Assembly (NCBI GenBank): GCA_009602725.1
Contig: WELB01000108.1
Coordinates: forward strand, 341,590-375,617
Direction of reading: 5' to 3'
Source: Spirogloea muscicola
Taxonomy: Eukaryota > Streptophyta > Zygnematophyceae > Spirogloeales > Spirogloeaceae
DNA: 34,028 nt
Shown here: one piece after another, positions 1 through 13,339 of the stretch
Layout of the letters: the number at the start of each line of letters is the position of its first letter
How positions within the stretch are numbered: the stretch's first letter is position 1
Notes under the pieces: generated by a model
What the model saw: the letters and a program-made list of their open reading frames with translations, nothing else
The model's database searches: none
Told to the model about the DNA's origin: nothing
Program-made: the position numbers and the translations under genes

Positions 1-267
1 GCCGCCGCCGCAGCCGCCGACGCCGCCGCCGGTCTCGGCGCCATGAGCCGCCCCTCCTGGCGCCCGCAGCGCCCGCCCGCCCTCCGGTGCCTGCGCGCCG
101 CCGTGCATGCGAGCCAGTGCCGCTCCCCGACTTTCTCCGCCGCTGCCTAGGTTGCACGACCAGCACCCCGCCGCTGCTGCCCGGGTTGCCCTCTGGGACC
201 TGGCGCCGGGCAGGCCCCGCTGCTGTGCCGTGGAAGCGGGCCAGTGGAAGTTGTTTCGGCACGGAGG
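1..267 (+). promoter_or_regulatory. GC-rich 5' island of the lipase gene with GCC triplet tract
   Basis: Strongly GC-rich leader before the lipase start codon. It opens with an interrupted GCC triplet run at 1-30 and stays GC-rich to about 240. I read it as promoter plus 5' untranslated region. The window edge cuts it, so its upstream limit is unknown. The same arrangement recurs at the other five gene starts. No TATA-like element is evident. Confidence 0.5.
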
Positions 268-3200
268 ATGATGCAGAGGCTCCTCGACAGCGTGCTCGGC
301 GTGGCCAAGGAGTGAGCCCTCTCACTTGAGCTCTGGTCGACAGCGATCCAGAGCCGGAGAAAGTACTGTGTTCCACCCGCGGGTCTTAAGTCCACTTACT
401 GGAACTTTAGTCCACGAGATCAAAGCACAGAGCGTGCTCCTCCCTGGCCTTTTCCTGGCCCAAGCAGCATCTTCATGCAATGGGCTTCGCATGGACAAGG
501 GCTTCACAGCTTGCTTCCGATGTTTGCCAAGCTCGTCTCTGCATGACGCTAGTGAGTCCATGAGGCAATTAATCTGAACAGACAAGCGAGACAGAGTTTT
601 GCAGTCCTCAGCCTCTACACGCACATGCAATGTGGCCTGTGACTCCTCTAGGGAATTGCAACACCATAGGCTGCTGCCAAAGAAGTAATTTCGTCTCCCT
701 GTCTGGCCTAAGGAGATCAATTAGTCTGTTTGATCTCTGTCGGACAGTGTCGACGACGGCTGGAGACAGATTGGTCTCTGTTGGACACTTATTACGGCGG
801 CCATGCTGCAATGGATTGTCCATGCAACCTGCTTGATTACTCTGTGTCAACCCCATCGCTCTGCTCTCAGGTCTGTGAAGACTTTCAGTCGGGAGACTTT
901 CAACAACACTATCAAGCTCGTCAATGGAGTTGCTGGAGTGGTTCTAGCTTTCGTGCCAGGTCAAGCAAACATTGTTGAAGGACTTCGAGGATGGGAGCTG
1001 CATCCTACTTTCAAAGCCCCTCGTTTGGCTCGATGGATGGAAGAGTAAGTTCTCTGAGTTTGCAAGAAACATCTCACAGGCTGTGCGAAGCACAATACCA
1101 GCAGCTCGATCTGTTCTACCTCAGCTGTGCAAGCCGAAGGTTTAGTGTGGGCTACATTTGGGTTGCCCAAAGAGAGGGTTTGAGCACTCAGTGTGGCACT
1201 CAGTGTTGCATATACTTGATGCTTCTTGTGCTTGCATCCTATGCCTTGTTGCTGATTGATTGAGGAGACTGGGACCGGCTGTGACAACAGCGGAGTGTCG
1301 TCTTTCAATCAATTCTTGTACGACTATGTGGACTCTGAGTCAGCATCCGGCTCAGAGTATGACACTGATGAAGAGAGTGAAGGAGGATCTGGGTTGCTAC
1401 CATCTACCCCAACGTCCAGGAGAACTTCATCAGGCCATCACTCTGGAAGCTCTAAGAGCTCTAGGGTTACTGAACGGCGTCATGGCTGGTGGTCAGGTGT
1501 GTTGGAGCTCTGACCAGTTCCTGCATTGTCAGAGACGAATAATAGCCTCCTGATGGCCAATTCTGCGTTTCCTTATGGTGGCAATCTCTGCCTTTCCACG
1601 TGTTCTGGGGGGCTCTCTCTGAGTCTCCCAGTGGGCCGTCACACTCTTCTCCAATCAGATTGACAGTCCTGCTTTGTGCCAATTGTGCAGTCTTCAAGCG
1701 CTGGTTTTGGTTGCTGTTCTGGCCTTTGGCTCTCATCTTTCGGCACAGGCGACCAACAAGGTACTATATTTGTGGATGTGGTCAGCATCTTGCCCATAAG
1801 TCGCAAAGCACGAGTTTAGAGGGCATCTAAGATTCCCGCCAACTGTTGGTTTTCAAATCACGCTGGCTTGAGGAGTCAGCTCAATGGAAAGCCGGGCTCG
1901 ATGTGGAGCATGTGCATCTTCGCAGGCACACAGTCAGGAGTCGCAGGAGCAGTGGCTTGAGGAGTGGTGTGGCTACTCCTGTGAGCAGGAGCAGTAGCTC
2001 CGGCAGTCTCGGCCGAGTGTATGAGCTTGCAGGCTCTGAGTTCAGTCGGAAGTTCAGTGACGTTGTTGAATACGTGACTCACCTCAATGACAATCGCCGG
2101 CGAGGTATTCTAGAGGTGAGCATGTGATATCAAGTACAAGCCCCTGCCCCTGCTGTCCTTATCTGCTTCAGAAGATGCAGGAAGTTGCAAATCTAAATGT
2201 ACCACACAAGGCCTGTCAGTATCTGAGTGGCCTAGACCTTGCATTCACGCTGAGACGGCTGAACCTCCTGACACTCTGACTGGACGCCTTTTGAAAGATT
2301 TTCACTCCAGAATTTTCTCAGATCAAGATGTCTCAACATTTCTCAGTACTTGTGTGCATCTTTCTCGGCTACACGGTCATGCCTGAAATGCACACATCAC
2401 CCCACACATGGACATCTGGCAGGACCTTGAAGTGATAATGGAGCTTGCGATTGAGAAGGTTTTTGAATGTGTTCGAGGTATTCTTTATCACACCTTCTCA
2501 CCATGGGAGAGCCTGAAGGTCATTGCAAGGGGAATCTTTGGAAGGCCCCGTCGGCAGAGACAGGAGCCAGGCACAGCCGTGATTGGGACTGAATCTGCAG
2601 CTGTGTTAGGAAGCTCAGATCCCAGCCCAAAACTGCTCCTTCAGCAGCAGTTAAATATGGACGCAAGGACCTGTGAAGACATTGTGACAGATGCAGGGTA
2701 CGATTATCCCTACAGCAGGAGTAGCCTTCTGTATGAGCCCACTTGCTTGCTTGTCTGGCTTGGATGGTCTTGTAAATAAGCTTCGGGAAGCATAGTTGCT
2801 TCAATCAGCATACTTAAGTTTATGTCTCACGAATCATTCAAGCGAGGGAGCGTGCAAGTAGTGATTTCAACGAGTTCAAGAGCATGTTCGATGGCAGGTA
2901 TCCATATGAGTCCATAAAGGTCACAACTGAGGACGGTTATGTGCTGCAGGTCGAGCGCATCCCAAGGTAGTCATCCTTGCATTAGTGCAAATTGATCCAT
3001 TACCACTTACACAAGCAGGCTTCAAACAGCATGCTGACACGATGCACTCTAAAGCAGGCACTTACAGTCACGATGATTGATGCTGTGGGACTGTCCCACT
3101 TACCATGCAGGCGAAATTCTCGCAAAGTGTTATACCTGCAGCATGGGATCTTGGACACATCGCTTGGGTAAGTGGCGCTGTTGGGGTTTTGCTCAAATGG

Positions 3201-6200
3201 ACAAAGCTTTATGCTACACTGTTAGCATCAGCAGTTTGCACTCATATCACTGCAACCCATGGCCCTAAGGCTAGGCTACCTACTTCATCCTGTGTATTCA
3301 ACGGCTTTTGTTATTGTTGGCAGGTGGGTGTCAAATGGTGTTGTGGGCTCTCCAGCATTTGCTGCCTTTGACCAAGGTTTGCCAAAGTTGGCTTCTTCCA
3401 CCTTCCTTGACACTCCCACCTGTTTGTCAGCTCTTTGCACACTTGTACCTGGCTTGGGCATCACTGTACGTGGTAGATATCAGAAGCTTTGTTCTGTCAG
3501 CCTGCAGCTTTCCTTTCCATGACCACATTGAGATGTCATGTCTATCTCTGTGGAGGTCAAGGATGTTCAATTAGCACCCTCCCTCTTCACAAGTGCTGTT
3601 TTTCTTTCCAATTTGGTGAGTCCAGGATATGATGTCTTCTTAGGCAACCTCCGCGGTTATGCATCCCGTGAGCATGTGGACAAACGAATTTCAGCACGCA
3701 GGTGAGCCTGTAGTACAGTCCACGCTGTAAGCAGATCTTGAGAACTTGAAAAGTTTTTCTGGGAGGAACTACTCATACAAACTGGACTTGTTATTTGTTT
3801 TCATTGATCTTGCTATACAGCTCTTTGCGGTTGTCTTGGCCATGCTGTAATGTTAAGGTTTGTGGTTGGTGTATTGTGTCTGATGTTGTAGGTACTGGCG
3901 GTATTCCATCAATGAGCATGGGATGCAGGATGTGCCGGCCATGATTGAGCGCATCCATGAGATGAAGGTGGCAGAGCTCAGCAGCTTGCCTGAGTCTCCC
4001 ATGTTTTCATCAGAGGCTGCCTCCCCTTGTGCATCCGCTTTTGATGCGAATGGTCCAGATGGGAGTAGCTCCCTTTCACCATCTGTGAGCAACGAGGAGG
4101 CTCAACCATATAGCATGTCAACAGTAAGCCACAGTCTTGGTGGGGCCGCAATGCTGGTCTACATTGTGACAAGGCGCATACTTGGAAAGCCCCATCGTCT
4201 GTCAAGAATGATACTCCTTTCTCCTGCTGGTGAGCTCCTGTCATTGGTCGCTCTTGCTGCCTGCCGTGTCATGCAGGTTGCTATCAATAGCTTGCTTGAA
4301 ATAGTAGATCTAACGTGAATATATTGTTGATATCCATATGATTATCCAATATGGATAACCAATGTTTTCTTTCTTTCATATTGACCTGATGCTCATGCAG
4401 CTCATGCGGGGTTTACTGCTTACTCAGGAGCTAGTTGTCCTGAATGTTGCCCAGGTTTTCATCAGCAGACTCCATTCCTCTTTGACCTCTTAATGTGGGG
4501 AGTTGTTGGCCCTTTTCCCTTCCTGGACTCTATCATGACTCGGTACATCCCTGGCTTCTACATACCCACCAGAGGGCTCCGATTACTTTTCAACAAGTTG
4601 GCTCAGGACTTCCAGAATCTACCAGCCTTAAGAGCTCTTGTTCAGGTCTTCTTGACAGCTTGCAACCATAAAGCACGTGCATGTGGCATCCATTTGTGCT
4701 TTGAAGCACTAGCCCTCTCAAATGTCCTCTAAGCTTACTTGGAGTTTCCATGCATGTATTGCCTATGGTTGTCATTGTCCTGTGATGCATTCTTACTGCA
4801 ATAGCCGACCTTTGTATGTATGTCATGTGTTCTGATTGCTTCTCTGGCTTATCACAACATGTAGTAAGTAACTGTGGATGTTGCATACTCGTGATTGGAT
4901 CGCAAATTGAGGCTGGCTAGTCTAGCCTGTTTTCACATCCGTTCTCTCATTTCAAGACAGCATTGGCCCTCCAGGTACTTATGAGCAGCTTGCTTGTTGG
5001 CGGCGACAGTTCTGATTGGGTTGGATCCCTTAGGCAACCACATTACAACATGTTTGACATGCCTGGGTTGGCATATAGAGTTGCCAAGCACATGGCTCAA
5101 ATGAAGCATGCTCGTAAATTCGTCTTGTATGACTACCATCACTCCAGCATCAACATGCAGGTGAGTGTTTTCCTTTCAGTATGTTCACGCTTGAGTATAT
5201 GCTTCCCTCTTTATTGTGCTGTTGGCCTTGATGATTTTACGCTGTACTTGACTTGATCGTCCAACATTGCAGTAACTTATACTTCCCACTCCGACTCTGA
5301 GTTGTAACTAGACCTAAATGAACACTCTTAAGAATCTACTGACTTGGTGATATGGTTGGCAGGCATATGGGCAACCGACTCCGCTTGACATTGGTGCTCG
5401 TTACGGACTCATAAATATTCCTGTTGATGTTGTAGTGGGGGGAAAAGATCGTTTGATACCCCCTGCAATGGTCCTTAAGCATTATGAAGCTATGAAGTCC
5501 GCCAATGTTAAGGTGAATGAATGGCTCATTATCTTGTCATGCAACCCTACCGTGCAGTCTTAATAGATATCTGAAGCGTTCTTGCTAATATATAAGCAGA
5601 ATTGTCATGTTGCTGCGTAGTAATATGTGAGTTCCAAAGAATGGCCTATGACAAATTTATACTACGATGCCATCTGTAGATCTAGCCGTCATTTAACGAA
5701 CAAGCTATAAAGAGTACAATTGCTTGGTATGTTGCCCCATAGATTTCCTTCTCATGTGTAGGTTTCAGTCAAGGAATTTGACTATGCACATCTGGACTTC
5801 ACCGTTGCTCACAAAGAGGAGCTCCTTGCATACATCATGGCAAGACTACTGTTGCCATCAAACTCGCACAAAGTGAGGCGAACCCGAAGGTGAGCTGCGG
5901 ACGTGCTTGACTAGCACATGTCAAGAGCATTATCCTGCTTGCTTTGCCGTCTCACCCAGCAGTAGCAATACTCATTCGCTCAATCTCCATTTTGTCAGTG
6001 CCAAGAATACCTTTGGCTCAAAGGCAGGTACAACGACTGGCAATATCGGCTCAGATAAAGTGTACGTATACACCAACTTCCTTGTTGGACTCGAAGTACT
6101 GTAGCAGCCCTCATATGCCATCTCAGATGAGGTTGTTTGTTTGACTCAAAAGGACAGCACAATGATACTTGCGTGGCTTGGCTCAGTGTGATGGAAATGT

Positions 6201-7603
6201 TGGTATGTTTGCAGCCTGAGGAATGGCCTGGATGCTCGCGTTCAAAGTATACTGGGCAAAGCAGCAGAGAGGGGTGCTGTGACGGGCTCTGGTGGCAATG
6301 CCGCTTCCATCCCTCAGGTGAAAGCGGAGGGCAACAGTTTGTCTGCAGATGGGCACCAGACTACCAGTGGAAGTTCGAGAAGGTGGAACATAGAGCACAC
6401 AGCAGGGCATGTGAATGATGAGGACAGAGGTTCAAATGATGGTGTGTCCTCCTCGCTTGTCGAGCACCACTTGCCAGCAAGGTTCATGAGGAAGTCAGCC
6501 CCCAGTGGCAACCGCAAGAAGAGTGCCACTGCTGGTAGCAAAGCTCTTGGCTTTAGCAGCTCCTATGATGACAGACCTGGGCAGTTCGCTACCCGAGCTT
6601 CGCAAGCTCAAGAAGAAAGGCGACAATCAACTTTGACGTTCCAAGGACTTCCCAGCAGCAAAAGGAGGGATCATGAGGCCGGCGTTGAGGGCTCTCAGCT
6701 CAGTGAGGCGTCCATGGATAGTGCTGCATCGGCCTTTGCTGCTGCGCAAGAGGCTGGAGCTGCTGTGAACTCGCCCGCTGCTAGCATTGGGGGTAGAGGA
6801 CGGAGGACAACAGAATCGACAACAGAGTCTTACAACAGGTTATGCTTTACCCCTCCTCACTATACCAGCTGACCTAACTGCACTAGCAGGCGTTTAGGTG
6901 TAGTGCAAGTTATGTATGTCTTGGTGTTCATTTGCTTGCTGGACATACTCTCTTGATATTCAGCTTATAGTTTCTAGCAACTGTCGTGTATCTCTTGCAG
7001 CATGTTGAATACAGCGGAGCTCACAGATGATGGAAGCGTGCCTGCGAAGCCTCTACAAGCGAAATTAGATCAGTGTATAGATTCAGCTGCAACAAATGGG
7101 AGAAGGTAAAGTATGTGAAAGGCATAGCCACCTTCTCATATCAAGCTTATGTTGTGCATTCCTTTCGGGAGACAACAATTGAAAACGCGTGTAATGGGCG
7201 ACCCTTATGTGGCAATACAGATGCTAATATGTTGGCGTGTATGGGGTCCTCAGGACACCCTATGAACGAGAGGCTACTGGCAAAGTAGCGAGAATAGTGG
7301 AGGAGATGTCTATTCCAGCCACCTTCAGGTAATGGCCTGTAAAGCCATGCCAAGGTAGATGCATGCGTTCCAGTCTGCAAGTATCCACGCAACACCTCAT
7401 GAGGGCTTGGTAGCTTGTACTTTGAATGGTTAAGTAAGAAGGCAGCATGCTTAGTGCACCTTACAGCACATTCCCCCACATTGAGTTACCTCAATGTCAT
7501 GGGCAGGTCGCTCAGCCAGCAGCACAGACTTGGTGTAGCTGGCCAAGAAATACAGGACGTGTGGGAGCACATTGAGCATGACACTAATCTAGCAAGGAGT
7601 TGA
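268..7603 (+). CDS. Plant-type alpha/beta-hydrolase lipase, 18 exons, about 1010 aa
   Basis: Exons: 268-311, 871-1044, 1291-1496, 1691-1760, 1926-2115, 2423-2697, 2898-2966, 3111-3167, 3324-3376, 3626-3701, 3892-4229, 4455-4645, 4975-5160, 5363-5512, 5762-5889, 6215-6838, 7001-7105, 7507-7603. All phases agree. The product resembles Arabidopsis At1g73920/At1g18460 lipases along its length: an N-terminal SVKTF...RWMED-GVSSFNQF block, a Trp-rich hydrophobic segment (about 143-160), the lipase lid/N-domain from about 321 (YPYESIKVTTEDGYVL) with YLQHG, then the hydrolase core. Likely triad: Ser486 in SHSLGG, Asp672 in GGKD, His703 in YAHLDF. Expected role is hydrolysis of triacylglycerol or another acyl ester at membranes or lipid droplets. 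Oddities: a Ser-rich insertion of about 40 residues just before the nucleophile and a Ser/Ala-rich, probably disordered tail of about 270 residues. The start is an ATG pair; I chose the first. Confidence 0.9.
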
Positions 7604-8322
7604 CCCAAGCAAGCCACGGTGGTTCGTTTTGAACTTAAGAGTTCATGGGTTGATGTGCAGTACCCTTCTTGCGACTGCAATTATTTTGGTAATCACAGCA
7701 GTGTTGACTCGCAGCTGCATTATTGAGTTGAGCATATGACTTCGTGCATTGAGACAATGTTTAGACATACAGTTGCACATTTTGCAACTGCAAATTGAAC
7801 AGTGTAGCTTTTTGCTGCTGCTATCAGCGCCCAATTTTGTTATATTAGACAGTGATACAACTCTGTACAGCATCACCCAGAAATTCACGAGGTGTCATCT
7901 TCATATGGCCGTTGGTCTTGTTGTGCATCCCACCTGCTTGCTGTCCGAATGTGCCAGGTCAATCGCACTCATTCCACTGTACTCCTGTTGATCTGGCCAC
8001 TACTTGTTATATGAGGCGAAGTGAGATATACTTATCTGTGTGCACCCACACAAGGATGAGAAGATTCTGTATGGACTTCTTTGTGCAAATGGCAATCATA
8101 TCCACTGTGTTGTAGTGTGAAATGTCAGAATCTCTGAGCTTGCTCACAACATTTCTACCCTGTCATGCTACCTACATGTGCCAATGAATGTGAAGACTGA
8201 AGCTGGGTTCAAGATCTAGGGTTCCAGCTGTGGTCCAGTCTCATAAAAAGCCAGGTCATGTGCCAGCTCTAGAAGGAGTTTCACAGCAGGGTTGGAGATG
8301 ACTAAGCGCCTGAAGCTTGTCT
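7604..8322. other. Convergent intergenic gap between lipase and DPE1
   Basis: AT-richer stretch between two convergent stop codons, presumably holding both 3' untranslated regions. I see no convincing coding region, RNA gene or repeat. The canonical chlorophycean TGTAA polyadenylation signal was not evident by eye. Confidence 0.5.
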
Positions 8323-11300
8323 CTAAGAAGCTGCTAAACTTGCGACAGGGGGGGCTCTATTATATGTTTTCAACATGTTTGCAAGCTTCTTGGCGTGTTC
8401 CTCAAGGGCATCAAAAGAATCCGCAGTACTCTGACAACCTAGTCTCCATCCCCAGTTACCAGCCTTCATGACAAGAGAAAGGACAGATGTTAGTGAGCCA
8501 GAGCACATAGGACCAAGGATAAAATTGGTCAGTCAGTCATTGTTTCGTCTTTCACTGCAATGCACTGACCTTCACTGCTGGTGTATTCATGCGAGCAGAG
8601 TTGTCAAGGCTCATGATGTCTTGCAAGGAGAAGATGGCAGTCCTTGGCGCGGACTGCACTGCCGCCTTGATAAATTCCCAGCTGATGTCAGCACCCTCCG
8701 CTGCTCTCAAATACTCCAATGTCTGTGGACAAGTGTTGCTCAGACAAGATGTCAATCCATTGGAGCGCAAGACGCTCTTCTCTCCAAGCATCAGTTTTGT
8801 AAAGAAGCAGTTCATGAGCACTGAGCGTCAGGTGCTCGCATTGAGCATACCTGCTTTTTCTCATCTTGCGGAGCCTTCTTCCACCAGCCCAGGACCTGCA
8901 AGTGCAGTGCCATTCATGTCATTGAGTTGTATATGTGACCTTGCCTGAGTGATTGCTTACAAGAAGCTAAATCCAGCTTGTAAGGATAACATTATGCTGA
9001 TCTATTTTGTTCTTGCGCATTGAAGGCCAGTCATGTTCCTCTCACAGCCCCCTTCATGCATAAATTAGAAAGCTAGACCTTGACTTGTGGCTGACTGATT
9101 GTTGAGGGAGGATCACCGTGTCATTGTCGTGTGTCCCTGGGTACACCACCTGGTTTACCTCGTGGTTGTGGGGAATGTGCGGGTTGGAGGGGTCTCCGCC
9201 GAAAGCTGGACAAGCACGTCTATACAAATCAAATACCATTTGTACAGACTGTCTACGCATGTCAACATCCACTTGCTGTTGACAAAAAGGTTTGGCGTGC
9301 GAATTTAATTGTACTATTCTTATTAGGGTTTGATTTTTCTATACTAGGTAACTCTGCAGGCAGTGTGTAAGCAGAGGAGGTGTAAGCCTAGAGGTAGAGT
9401 TACTTACCAAACAGGAGTACAGCCATGCCGGGAGCACCAATGGCCTCCCTGAGCCGCGTGACGTCTTTTGTGATGACGCCCTTCACATGGCAAAAACATG
9501 GTCTAGCTCAGGCGCAGCTTGGGGCGATGCCATGTCTAGACCTACATTGCAGACACAGCTATCCCTCGGGCGTTTCAGATCAGGTGACAGCAACAATCAA
9601 GAGTCATGGCACATCGATGCGTAATCGAAGCAGGCCTGCAGGAGCAGCTGCTTAGAAACAAAGCTCACAAGATCTTCGGCAATGATGTCAACTTTGCCGA
9701 CGGCATCCTTGATTGCAGCAAAGAAGTCCTCCCTTGGGCCAACCTGCGGGTCACAGAGCAGATGACAAGCACCATAAGCATTGCCAGATCCTGCACGCCA
9801 TCAGCATGAGGAGTGAAGTAGTGTCAAGAACCCCCACCACGAGAGACCCACTTATCTTGGCGGTGCTTTACCTTCCATACCCCTGACATAGCTGTCTCAG
9901 CATCTGCAAGCGCCAATGCGATGAGCCACGTCGATTAGCAGCACTCAGCCAGTGGAGTAGCATGAGATAGCAACATTGTTTGAAATGTAGGGGCAGCTAG
10001 TGTGGTACTATGTCCAGCAGATTCAAGCCTAGTGTTTGATTCAGCGGTTACCTGCTGGAATCGACCAGTAGCCCGCCAAGCCGCGGAAGTGGTCAATGCG
10101 GAACTCGTCGTACAGCGTGAAGGCGCGCTTCATGCGCTGCACCCACCACTTGTACCCGTCCTCCTTCATCACCTTCCAATTGTAAAGGGGACTGCCACAT
10201 TGGGGAGCATAAAGCAAGTCCATACTTGTCAAGACAACCGAGAAAGTGACACAGGTGCCATGATACTTGGGTCAAACGAGGGCAGTCAGGCACGCATCTA
10301 AGCTGCAAAAATGCTGGTCTTCTTCAAAGTAGTATCTATGCATAGGGTTGCCCAAGTCCATAAATCCTCAAGAGTAACAGACAATGAAGCGGTAAGGTAT
10401 AATTGATAAAGCTGCGCAGTGGCATGCCACGCCAATTTAGGCGTTGGGACTTGGAAGTTCCTAGTTCCTAGAACTTGCTTTGCAGGGCAAGGCCAGTCCA
10501 ACAGTACATAGCATTGGTATGTCTAGGAACGGAGAAGCTGGAGGAGGCCAGGCCAACCTGCCCCACAGTTGTCCTGTCTCGCTGAAAGCATCTGGAGGGA
10601 CACCGCTTACAAAGGCTGGTGCACCAGTTGCTTCATCCTGGTTCGCAACCAAAAGAGAGACAGCAATCAGAAGCCACATGTGTGATGCGTTGAGCAGACC
10701 CTCTTCATCAGTCCAGATATCTGTGACCACAGATGTCACGACCTTGCTGCTCATGTTTCAATGGGGGCAGGTGATGCCTACAAGCATAAATTGGTCTCGG
10801 TTGGCCCACACGTCCGCACTGTGTCCGCCCACGTAGATGGGCATGTCACCGACAATGCGAATCCCACGCGAATTTGCGTACTTGTGCAGCGACTCCCACT
10901 GTCTCTGGAAGATATATTGCTGCGCCACAAATTCTGTGATCTGCCCAGCACGCACATGAGCTGTTAGCCATTTAGCCAGCAGACAGCAACATGGGCAGGC
11001 ACATGCTGCGCAGCGTATGGAGCCAAATGCTTACAAAGGCAGTGTGGTCCTCCCGGGCCTTCTTGAGGGCCTCAGGCTTGCGGTCACGTAGTTCCTCAGG
11101 CCACTCCCACCAGCAGACGGCGTCGTGAGCGCTGTCGATCGCAGCAAAGAGTGCGGCCTCCTCCAGCCACCCTGCGACATGGAAGGCACGATGCGGAGTG
11201 ACCACCCTGCTAATTAAATGGTCCTCCACAACCCCCTCGATTACGCGTTCAGCTAGGCTTGCAGACATGCAGCACAGTGGTAGCAGAATGAAGAAGTTCC

Positions 11301-12915
11301 AAAAGCATTGGACTATGGCAGCATCCGCCAAGCAGCGGGCCCTTGGCCAGAGAACAATGATGTAGGATACAAGCAGAAATGTGTCAAAGTGTGGAAGATG
11401 AGAACAAGGATGACCATGCAGGCTCAGAATGGCTGTGTAGGGTAGCAAGCATGCACCCGAGATGCTGGGCCTCTTGCGGAAGTCCAGAAAATCCTCCTTG
11501 AGGGGCCCCTCGCTAGACACCAGCTTCTTGGCAGCCTAACCGGCAGCAAGCACACATGTCAAGTGCCATCCCTCTTGCCGGAGGCTGCCGACTTCATCAT
11601 CGATTGCTCCTTATGCTGCGGCACTTGTCGCTGCCGCAAGCAGCTCATGACAACTTCAGCTGGTCCAGTGTTGGCCTGGTATAAGAGCCTCACCTTGGCA
11701 ACAAGGGCGTCCTTGACCTTGGCCACATTGTCGTAGTCCACCCGCTCCACTGCTCTGGACTCACAGTGAGTGCTCATCCCGAATCAGTGCTAGCCTGGCA
11801 ATGCCAACAATTGCAGGTAGCCTCTCAATGACGTCTGGCGAAGCAGCAACGGCAAGCAGTGTTGACAGCTGCGAACCCCATATTGAGATCTTTTACTTTC
11901 GTACTGAAGCAGGCAGAGGGAGATGGGAACACAGGGGTGCCCCACATTGGCGCTGGCAAGTCGGACTCGCTGAGGAGGCCATCCTCCACCAGGAGATCTG
12001 GTGAGATGAGTAGCGTGTTGCCGCAGTTGGCATCCTGGCAAAGCCGCCACAAGAGGTGAGCTGCAGGTGTATGTCTATGCTTGCCAGCACCAGCAAAAGC
12101 GCCCATATGACATGCCAGTCAAGCAGCCTGCTCAGTCTGCCACCTTGGTCGGCTCTCACTTGGCCAGCATATGGCGAGCCATCCTCGCCGGACTTGCGCC
12201 CTGGCGGTACAAGCGGAAGCACCTGCAGCACCCAGCCCAGATTGTTGCTGCACAATCAGCACGCTGCATGCCATGTCCAGCAGTCCCTCGATGAGGGAGC
12301 AAGAGATTGGTATAAGCGAGTCCCCGTGTGCGGCAGCGGTGCGACACCGCTACCCGGTGGCAGTTGCCGCAGCTCAATAGACAGCAACAGCGGTGTGCAC
12401 CAAGGACTCTGTCCTTTGCAGGCTATCAGAGCTACTTCGCATTGCTCGCGGCCTGCTCCTCTGTTGACATCGGGTGCACGTACTGAGCAACATCGACGTT
12501 TGCTCCTCAGATCGAGCATCTGACCACCTCAACCCTGAACCCCGGCAACTGGTAAGCAGCTGGCAGCTGGTAAGGCAGAGCCTTGACGGACCTGCCACAC
12601 ACAGCATTTGGTCGACTGGAGCCAGTCGATGAACTTGAACGCCTCGGGGCCGAGGTCGCCGATCCCGTAAGGCCCGGGGAACGACGTCGGGTGCAGCAGG
12701 ACGCCTGCATTGCGGGCGCGTTGCAGGTGATCAGAGCGGCAGCAGGCTGCGCTAAAGGAGAGCCAGCCGGGTTGCCTCGAGGCAGGCGTACTGGAGCTGC
12801 GAGGCAGCAGAAGGGGCGAACCTGCTCGGCGGCGCGGGAGCACCGGGGCGTCGTCGACGTACTCGGGCCCCAGGTCGTCGCCGACGGTGGGCATGGGCGT
12901 CGCAGCAGCCATCAT
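8323..12915 (-). CDS. DPE1: 4-alpha-glucanotransferase (D-enzyme, GH77), plastid type, 17 exons, about 540 aa
   Basis: Exons in coding order (high to low): 12915-12822, 12704-12592, 12222-12160, 12034-11946, 11754-11694, 11535-11457, 11171-11035, 10940-10782, 10637-10558, 10191-10052, 9903-9872, 9743-9669, 9480-9408, 9205-9117, 8895-8851, 8722-8570, 8463-8323. It transfers glucan segments between maltooligosaccharides and releases glucose; in plants it acts in plastid starch turnover. Family blocks in order: AGVLLHPTSFPGPYGIGDLG, PLVPPGRKSGEDGSPYAG, RIVGDMPIYVG, SGVPPDAFSETGQLWG, FRIDHFRGLAGYW, DIIAEDL, GVITKDV, HNHEVNQVVYPGTHDND, SARMNTPA, GNWGWR. Catalytic residues: nucleophile Asp325 (RIDHFRG), acid/base Glu372 (AEDL), Asp425 (HDND). 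The start is the first of two adjacent ATGs. The N-terminus is acidic and short, so a transit peptide may lie in an unrecognised upstream exon. Confidence 0.92.
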
Positions 12916-13260
12916 CTTGCGGCCGCCGCGGTGGCCCCAGGGCCTGGCTGGGCCCGATCTGCGGCGCAGACTGACGTATGGGGCCGCGGCACAGAGCCGC
13001 CGCTGCGCGGAGCGGCTCGGAGGCGGCGGCGGCGGCGGCGGCGGCGGCGGGCGCGGCGGGTGCTGGCGAGGAGTTCAGGATCGGAATGGCGGCTGGGTGG
13101 CAGGAGAGTGACGGGGGCCACCACCTGGAGGAATGGGCTACGCCGCCCTGCCCCCAGGCCAGGCGCCACGCGGCAGCGCCTCGGCGAAGACGCCGGCCGA
13201 CGCCCCGCCAACGCTCTTGACAGCCCGTTGCCGTCGCGTCGCCGTTGCTTGTGATGGTAC
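12600..13260 (-). promoter_or_regulatory. GC island at the 5' end of DPE1
   Basis: GC-rich block covering DPE1 exons 1 and 2 and about 340 bases upstream. A (GGC)n tract at 13022-13050 reads (GCC)n on the DPE1 coding strand, about 110 bases before the chosen start. Several long overlapping reading frames here are composition artefacts. It probably holds promoter, leader and possibly an unrecognised first exon. Confidence 0.5.
13022..13050. repeat. (GGC)n trinucleotide tract
   Basis: About nine uninterrupted GGC units upstream of the DPE1 start. All three frames are open through it, giving artificial poly-Gly, poly-Ala or poly-Arg frames. Confidence 0.95.
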
Positions 13261-13339
13261 TTGGCCACTCAGGCCCCTCCGTCACTCCATTCACACTCCA
13301 TTTGTTTTTGCCTTCGATTGCCCAAGGTTAAAGAGTGAT

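Noticed and set aside
2173-2215. Possible small exon after an acceptor at 2172 in the lipase gene
   Set aside because: Related plant lipases read directly from the exon ending 2115 (RRGILE) into the exon starting 2423 (DLEVIMELAIE), and phases match without it.
12752-13294. Long minus- and plus-strand frames across the DPE1 island (up to 223 codons)
   Set aside because: Several frames are open at once over a GGC repeat, which is expected from GC-rich sequence with few stops. None has family motifs; only the frame with AGVLLHPTSF is coding.
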